Below, in pieces: positions 59,625-64,000 of a stretch of DNA of 64,000 bases. Every line of letters begins with the position of its first letter. The stretch's first letter is position 1. Under the pieces are notes generated by a model. The model did not search any database. It worked only from the letters and a program-made list of their open reading frames with translations, and had not been told where the DNA came from. Origin of the DNA: Bidens hawaiensis (lineage: Eukaryota > Streptophyta > Magnoliopsida > Asterales > Asteraceae); assembly GCA_021521415.1 (NCBI GenBank), contig JAIQDT010010153.1, forward strand, positions 29,854 to 93,853, in the 5' to 3' direction. Both the position numbers and the translations under genes were made by a program.

Positions 59625-61831
59625 CTCAGCGAATCTACTACCCTTAATTCGCTAAATTCCCGTTAGCGAACTAGGGTTAGGTCAGGGAATGTCAGAACAT
59701 TCCCTGACATACCCTTAACCTCGTATTGCTTTTCCGGCGCCGTCATTTCCGGAAAGCCGCCGAAAAAACGCGAACTCACCGGAAAAAACGAGTTTTAACT
59801 CGATTTTCACCGTTTTTCGTCCCGTTCGATCCAGATCTGAGCTAGGGTGATCCCTAATCTCATCATAGGTTCGGTTTATACCCGATTTCACCCGGATCTC
59901 GTGATTTAAACGGTTTAACGGTGTCGGCTCGTCGTTTCGCAACTATATATAACGGGTTAAGCTCATACAATATTAAACTATCGTTACCTCGGGTCGGTGC
60001 TCGGTTTCCTTCTTGGTTTCGGTGTAGATAGGGAAGAACTAGAGAGAAATCTTAAGTGTGTGTTTTGGGTGGTGTATGGAATGTGTGAGAATGAATTAAA
60101 TGAGGGATTAATGGTTTATATAATTATGGATCATGGGCTTAAGCCCATGGTCCTTTCCTCTTTCTTTCATAATCCAAGTCCATAATCCATATCCATTTAA
60201 CCCAACACTAGCCCAACTCGTATTCTATTTCTCTAAACTGATAACGACCCACTATAAAATAGACGATATTTATTCTATTAATAAAACCGAAATTAGGATG
60301 TTACAAATTAAGGACAAAATAACATTCAAGTTTACGTTTCTTCTCTCTAGCATGCAATCCTAAGTTTCATCAAACAAACTTGGAAATCATATCACACGAT
60401 GACCTGTATATACGTTAAAATTACAGTAATTTTGTCAACACTAGGTTGAGTGAGTAAAACACCAAGTAAGTGTAAATATAATAAGTATAAAAAATGTACA
60501 AGCCATGTCAAGTGAGATAAGAAATTTAACCAATGAGCAAGTAACTAATTTGTCGATAAGAACGATGCCAGATGAACTGGGCGATGGCTAGTACGAAGGT
60601 TCAACCAAATAAACAAATAAGCATATAACACGTTAGGCATAAATTGGTGTACACACATGATTAATAGTTGCAGTTGAGTATTAAATAATAATAAAATAAT
60701 TAGAACGCATATGTCCCCAAAACAGTAAAAAACGAGTTAAAAAGGGGGAGTGAGATACTCGCCTTACTAGATGAGCAAACAGGATTAGTAAGATAATAAT
60801 AAGAATGAAGGCAACGATTCACGCATTAACGATAAAGCCTCGTAACTCATTGTATGATGGATTAATTGTTCGAACAGTGGACGGATTTTCTTGGTGATGA
60901 ACGAACACACAGACATAGATTATAATCAAATTGGGTAGAGGGCTAATGACGGCTAGGGTTAGAATATGGTGTTTAGAAGTGTAATTGGGTTCTTACAATC
61001 GTATATATTTATAACGAAATTGATTTAAGATCGGCATGTATAATACAAGAAACGAAACCCTTTTTGATCATATGAACTTAATTATATTACGGTTAGGCCG
61101 ATAAAGGAATGTATAATGAAATCTTTGATTCAATTTCTATATTAGATACGAGAATTAAAGTCCAAGACTTCTCAATTTGCAATCGGGTTGTGATTAGGGT
61201 TTGGGTCTTGGATTAACCAGATTTTTGATGGGTTATATGACCATAATTGCATTTTAGTCCTTAAAGTTTGAGGATGAAAACAATAAGGGGTAAGAGTTTA
61301 AGTTTGGGTCTTTTTTTTGCCAAAACATGAAAGTTATAATAATATATTATATAACTAATTAAATAATAATATAATAATAGTTAATTTACTCGATAAATAC
61401 GGTAAAATTTCCCAAACATCGAAATGGGTCGGTTTTAATAAAAATATAAATTTTGAAAAGTCCGAGTTGTTACAGCATAAAATAAATAATCATTTAAATT
61501 TATTACATGATAAATATTCAAAATGGTAATGTCCAATTACATTAATTATTGACCAAAGTGATTAACTTTCAATTTTTAATCTCTATAACACAAAAGAATG
61601 TATTTTATAACAAAAATAAAATTGTATAATTTGAATTCGAATCGAATATAAAATCATAAATTCGTTTTTGATTTCTAAAATCGAATTCGAATGATTGAAA
61701 ATTGAATTCGAACCGTCAAATTCGAATGCGAGTCGAATCAAATTTCGAGTTATTCGAGTCCGGTTCTAATACTGAACACCCCTAATGTGGATGGCCTAAC
61801 ATAAACTAATCTTATTTTAGGTGTTTATGTG

Positions 61832-62451
61832 TTTCGATGACTTGAAGAAATGGGCGTACAACACCGACTTGACAGTGGTTACGCGATAGTGACCCAAAGA
61901 TATAAGAAAACTGTTGCTGGAAACAATGATCCCTTGTTTCTTAAGATACAAGGGAGAAGTATCTTTCAGAATACTGATACCATGGTAATCAACTATCCAT
62001 TTCAGTTAATTGGAAACTACCACAAAGAGTAAAATGGTTGGAATCTAAATGTTATTTGTGGCATACATAATCATCTGGTTGCTATGTATATGGAAGGCCA
62101 TGAATTTTTGAAGAGGCTAACCCATTACCAAAACTTTTGGAGAGGGATCTGACAAACCAAAAAGTGGATCCCCAAAACGTTATATCAATAATGAGGAAAC
62201 ATAACACCCGTTGTGCTTCTACGCTACAAAATGTATACAACGAACAACAAAAGGCAATGAGTATCCCACCATGGTGATTTGTCTCCATTACAGGTTCTTT
62301 TCATACACCTGCCTAATGTTGGTTACCTTTAAGATCTTGAGGAAAATAAATCCACTCGCATTCAAGAGAGGTTATTCATCGTTCTTGAATTATTGTTCCC
62401 GATTTGGCATACAATCCTGCATGTGATGCTCATATATGCGGCGTATAATAC
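61832..62451 (+). pseudogene. FAR1/MULE-transposase-like pseudogene fragment
   Basis: Readable in pieces: FDDLKKWAYNT (from 61836), then in another frame LDSGYAIVTQRYKKTVAGNN (61868 on), NTDTMVINYPFQLIG, an in-frame TAA, NGWNLNVICGIHNHLVAMYM (62035 on; Cys and His-Asn-His of a FAR1/WRKY-GCM1-type zinc finger), and IMRKHNTRCASTLQNVYNEQ (62182 on). Such N-terminal regions are known from FAR1-like factors and Mutator-like transposases. Several stops and frameshifts are present. It is truncated by LTR L at 62452. It may be a relic of an autonomous MULE related to the small elements nearby, but nothing ties it to them directly. Confidence 0.78.
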
Positions 62452-64000
62452 TGTAAGGCCTTGGTCTCGGTGCCCTACTTTGGCGTTGAATTTACTCATA
62501 AACACAGTTCTAAATATCAGAGTTAGTTAAAATTTTCGCGGAATAAATAAAACTTCCAACATTCATTACAATCATTCGATACTTGTCTTAAAAACATAAC
62601 ATAAATAGTTTATTTAAAACATCATGAAAAAAATTCTTTGGATGCCAGTCCCTTCAATCCTGCCATGTGTCCTTCTCTCAAGACAACTGCTTCAATCTAT
62701 TCACCTGCGTGCATACTAAAAGTCAGCTACGCTGAGTGAGTTCTAGTTGATACATTTAACATACAATACATCCATATACTTAACTTATATACGCCAAAGA
62801 TACATATAACATACTTAGCTTTTTACCTTTCCTCATACTTTCATACTTTCATTCTTTCTTTCATACATACATATATATATATACATTTCATCCTATAACC
62901 CTCGCAGATATTATTAGGGTCTGTTCCCTACATTCGCAGATATTATTAGGGTATGTTCCCAACATTCGCATATATTATTAGGGTATGTTCCCTTCATTCG
63001 CAGATATTATTAGGGTATGTTCCCTACATTTGCAGATATTATTAGGGTTTGTTCCCTACCTTCACTCTATCATACTTTCATACTAGCATTCATACAATTC
63101 GCACATACCATGCTTTATCTTGTCATACATACACAGTTTTATATATTCTAACACTTACCTTCCTTGGCGATACGTGCAATATCCGAAGATCGTTCACGTA
63201 CCGACAAGCTTTCATTCATATTCACAATATAATACCTATCATAAGTAACATCCATGCATACACTTACCACTTAAGGTAACTGTATTAACTAGTCACATTG
63301 AGTATACACACAACCCCGAAAATAAAACAAGGAAATGGGGCTAGAAATTAACCTGAACTCAGTTCCTCTCAGAGTTAATGGTAACTCATTTCTTTAGCTG
63401 GGCGCGGCTAACTGTATAACAATTACACTTGTCAATTAACTATTACTAGCGATATCGTATTTCTATCTTAATATAACCCTCAAGGAACGGGGGTCCGGGG
63501 TCAGCGCCCTGGCAGCGGCTTTCTAGGGGCGGCAGGCCCTAGCAAAGTCCAAGGGGCAGAGCCCCTGGCTAGGTCAGCTTGGAAAAATTTTTTTTCCATC
63601 AACTACCTTAACACAATTTTCATTAGGATTCTTAACTTATTATTTTATTTGCTAACTCATAAAGTTCGAGGGCTTCTATGTAATTAATCCATTTTATTCT
63701 AAGTCCAGGGACCTTTCTGTCATTTTTTCAAATTCTAATTCGTTATACAGTTCCTTAACGAATGGGGATTCTTCTTAAATAACGGGTCTTTCATAACGAA
63801 TGGACCTTTATAACGAATGAGGATTCATTCTTTAGTTCTCCGTTAACGAATGACATAACGAATGGCAGTTCAGTCATTAGTCCTCCGTTAACGAATGGCA
63901 ATCCATTCGTTATTCTTTCTTAAAGAATGGGCATAACGAATGGCAGTCCATTCGTTAGTCTTCCTTAAAGAATGGGCATAACGAATGGATGTTCATTGGT
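62452..64000 (+). repeat. LTR L, TGTAAGGCC family, runs off the right edge
   Basis: It starts TGTAAGGCCTTGGTC and follows LTRs A and B closely: CGTGCATACTAAAAGTCAGC (62707), five-unit minisatellite (62905-63060), CAATATCCGAAGATCGTTCA (63177), GGGGGTCCGGGGTCAGCGCC (63488). From 63725 to the edge it has an array of CATTCGTTA/TAACGAATGG words. Whether this is a solo LTR or the start of a full element cannot be told. Confidence 0.9.
63725..64000. repeat. Array of TAACGAATGG words in LTR L
   Basis: At least 14 copies of AACGAATGG, AAGAATGGG or the inverse CATTCGTTA, many paired as CCGTTAACGAATG or CCATTCGTTA. The last 130 bp is a tandem repeat with CATAACGAATGGCAGT(C)CATTCGTTA units. Confidence 0.88.

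Larger units (their letters stand above)
57926..60305 (+). mobile_element. Solo LTR B (2380 bp), TGTAAGGCC family, inside C
   Basis: It starts TGTAAGGCCCCGTTACC and ends TTAGGATGTTACA, matching LTR A at both ends. Flanks AAGTA (57921-57925) and AATTA (60306-60310) match at 4 of 5. Internal landmarks shared with A and L: GCGTGCATACTAAAAGTCAGC (58190-58210), five units of a 33-bp minisatellite, CAATATCCGAAGATCGTTCA (58712), GGGGGTCCGGGGGCAGCGCC (59008). A TATA-like GGTTTATATAATT lies near 60112. Confidence 0.88.
57715..61474 (+). mobile_element. Solo LTR C, split by solo LTR B
   Basis: It starts TGTCACACCCCAACC and ends GAGTTGTTACA. Flanks ACATA (57710-57714) and GCATA (61475-61479) match at 4 of 5. 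Its own sequence is 57715-57925 plus 60311-61474, about 1.4 kb. It contains a GGGGGAGTGAGATACTCGCC block like that seen in other LTRs of this window. Confidence 0.82.
53389..61784. mobile_element. Non-autonomous hAT-type element D, filled with LTR elements
   Basis: Ends TAGGGATGTTCA (53389) and TGAACACCCCTA (61784) are inverted. Flanking 8-mers ATGTGGAT are identical (53381-53388 and 61785-61792), as expected for hAT. Its own DNA is only 53389-53585, 57637-57714 and 61480-61784, about 580 bp, rich in TTCGAA/GATTCGAATT words at both ends, so it can fold back on itself. No transposase. Confidence 0.9.

Overview
This window is nuclear DNA from a flowering plant. It is AT-rich, has no operon structure, and consists almost entirely of transposable elements nested inside one another, with a few decayed gene relics. 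The element families point to a eudicot: Tekay/Del-type Ty3 chromoviruses with very long LTRs, a Tat-like Ty3 element, Copia-type elements primed by initiator-tRNA-Met, Mutator-like, hAT and Tourist-type DNA elements. A composite (Asteraceae) is my best guess, at low confidence. I see no intact host gene, tRNA, rRNA or CRISPR array.

Layout. (1) 1-3451: the 5' part of a Tekay element on the minus strand, inserted into a Tat-like element (3452-6563, minus), which itself sits inside a histone H3 pseudogene. (2) 6564-8602: the 3' half of the H3 pseudogene, then a pentatricopeptide (PPR) pseudogene split by a 452-bp Mutator-type MITE with a perfect 9-bp target duplication. (3) 8603-14641: AT-rich DNA with a long fold-back element, a solo LTR (11009-12872, TSD TAATT) and a small inverted-repeat element. 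(4) 14642-50933: a non-autonomous Mutator-like element inflated to 36 kb. It holds Tekay element I (16365-50689), which holds element J (19440-32678, Tekay, LTRs of about 3.65 kb) in its pre-gag ORF. The 3' LTR of I holds a non-autonomous element H (38449-41425) and a chimeric Copia composite F (41606-49588) that carries an intact 976-codon extra ORF. (5) 50934-53388: unassigned DNA plus a Tourist-type MITE. (6) 53389-61784: a small hAT-type element with a perfect 8-bp TSD, filled by a non-autonomous LTR element E (with solo LTR M inside it) and by solo LTR C (with solo LTR B inside it). (7) 61832-64000: a FAR1/MULE-transposase-like pseudogene cut off by a further LTR that runs off the window.

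How it fits together. Most insertions were delimited by reading LTR or TIR ends and matching target duplications by eye, and several insertions can be undone on paper to restore the reading frame of the interrupted ORF. The insertion order can therefore be read directly. The coding capacity is retrotransposon gag, protease, RT, RNase H and integrase, mostly broken by stops and frameshifts. Three ORFs are open over their full length despite these surroundings: the pre-gag ORFs of I and J and the 976-aa ORF of F. A recurring, unexplained theme is that nearly every LTR family here carries its own short palindromic word repeated many times near its promoter or leader.
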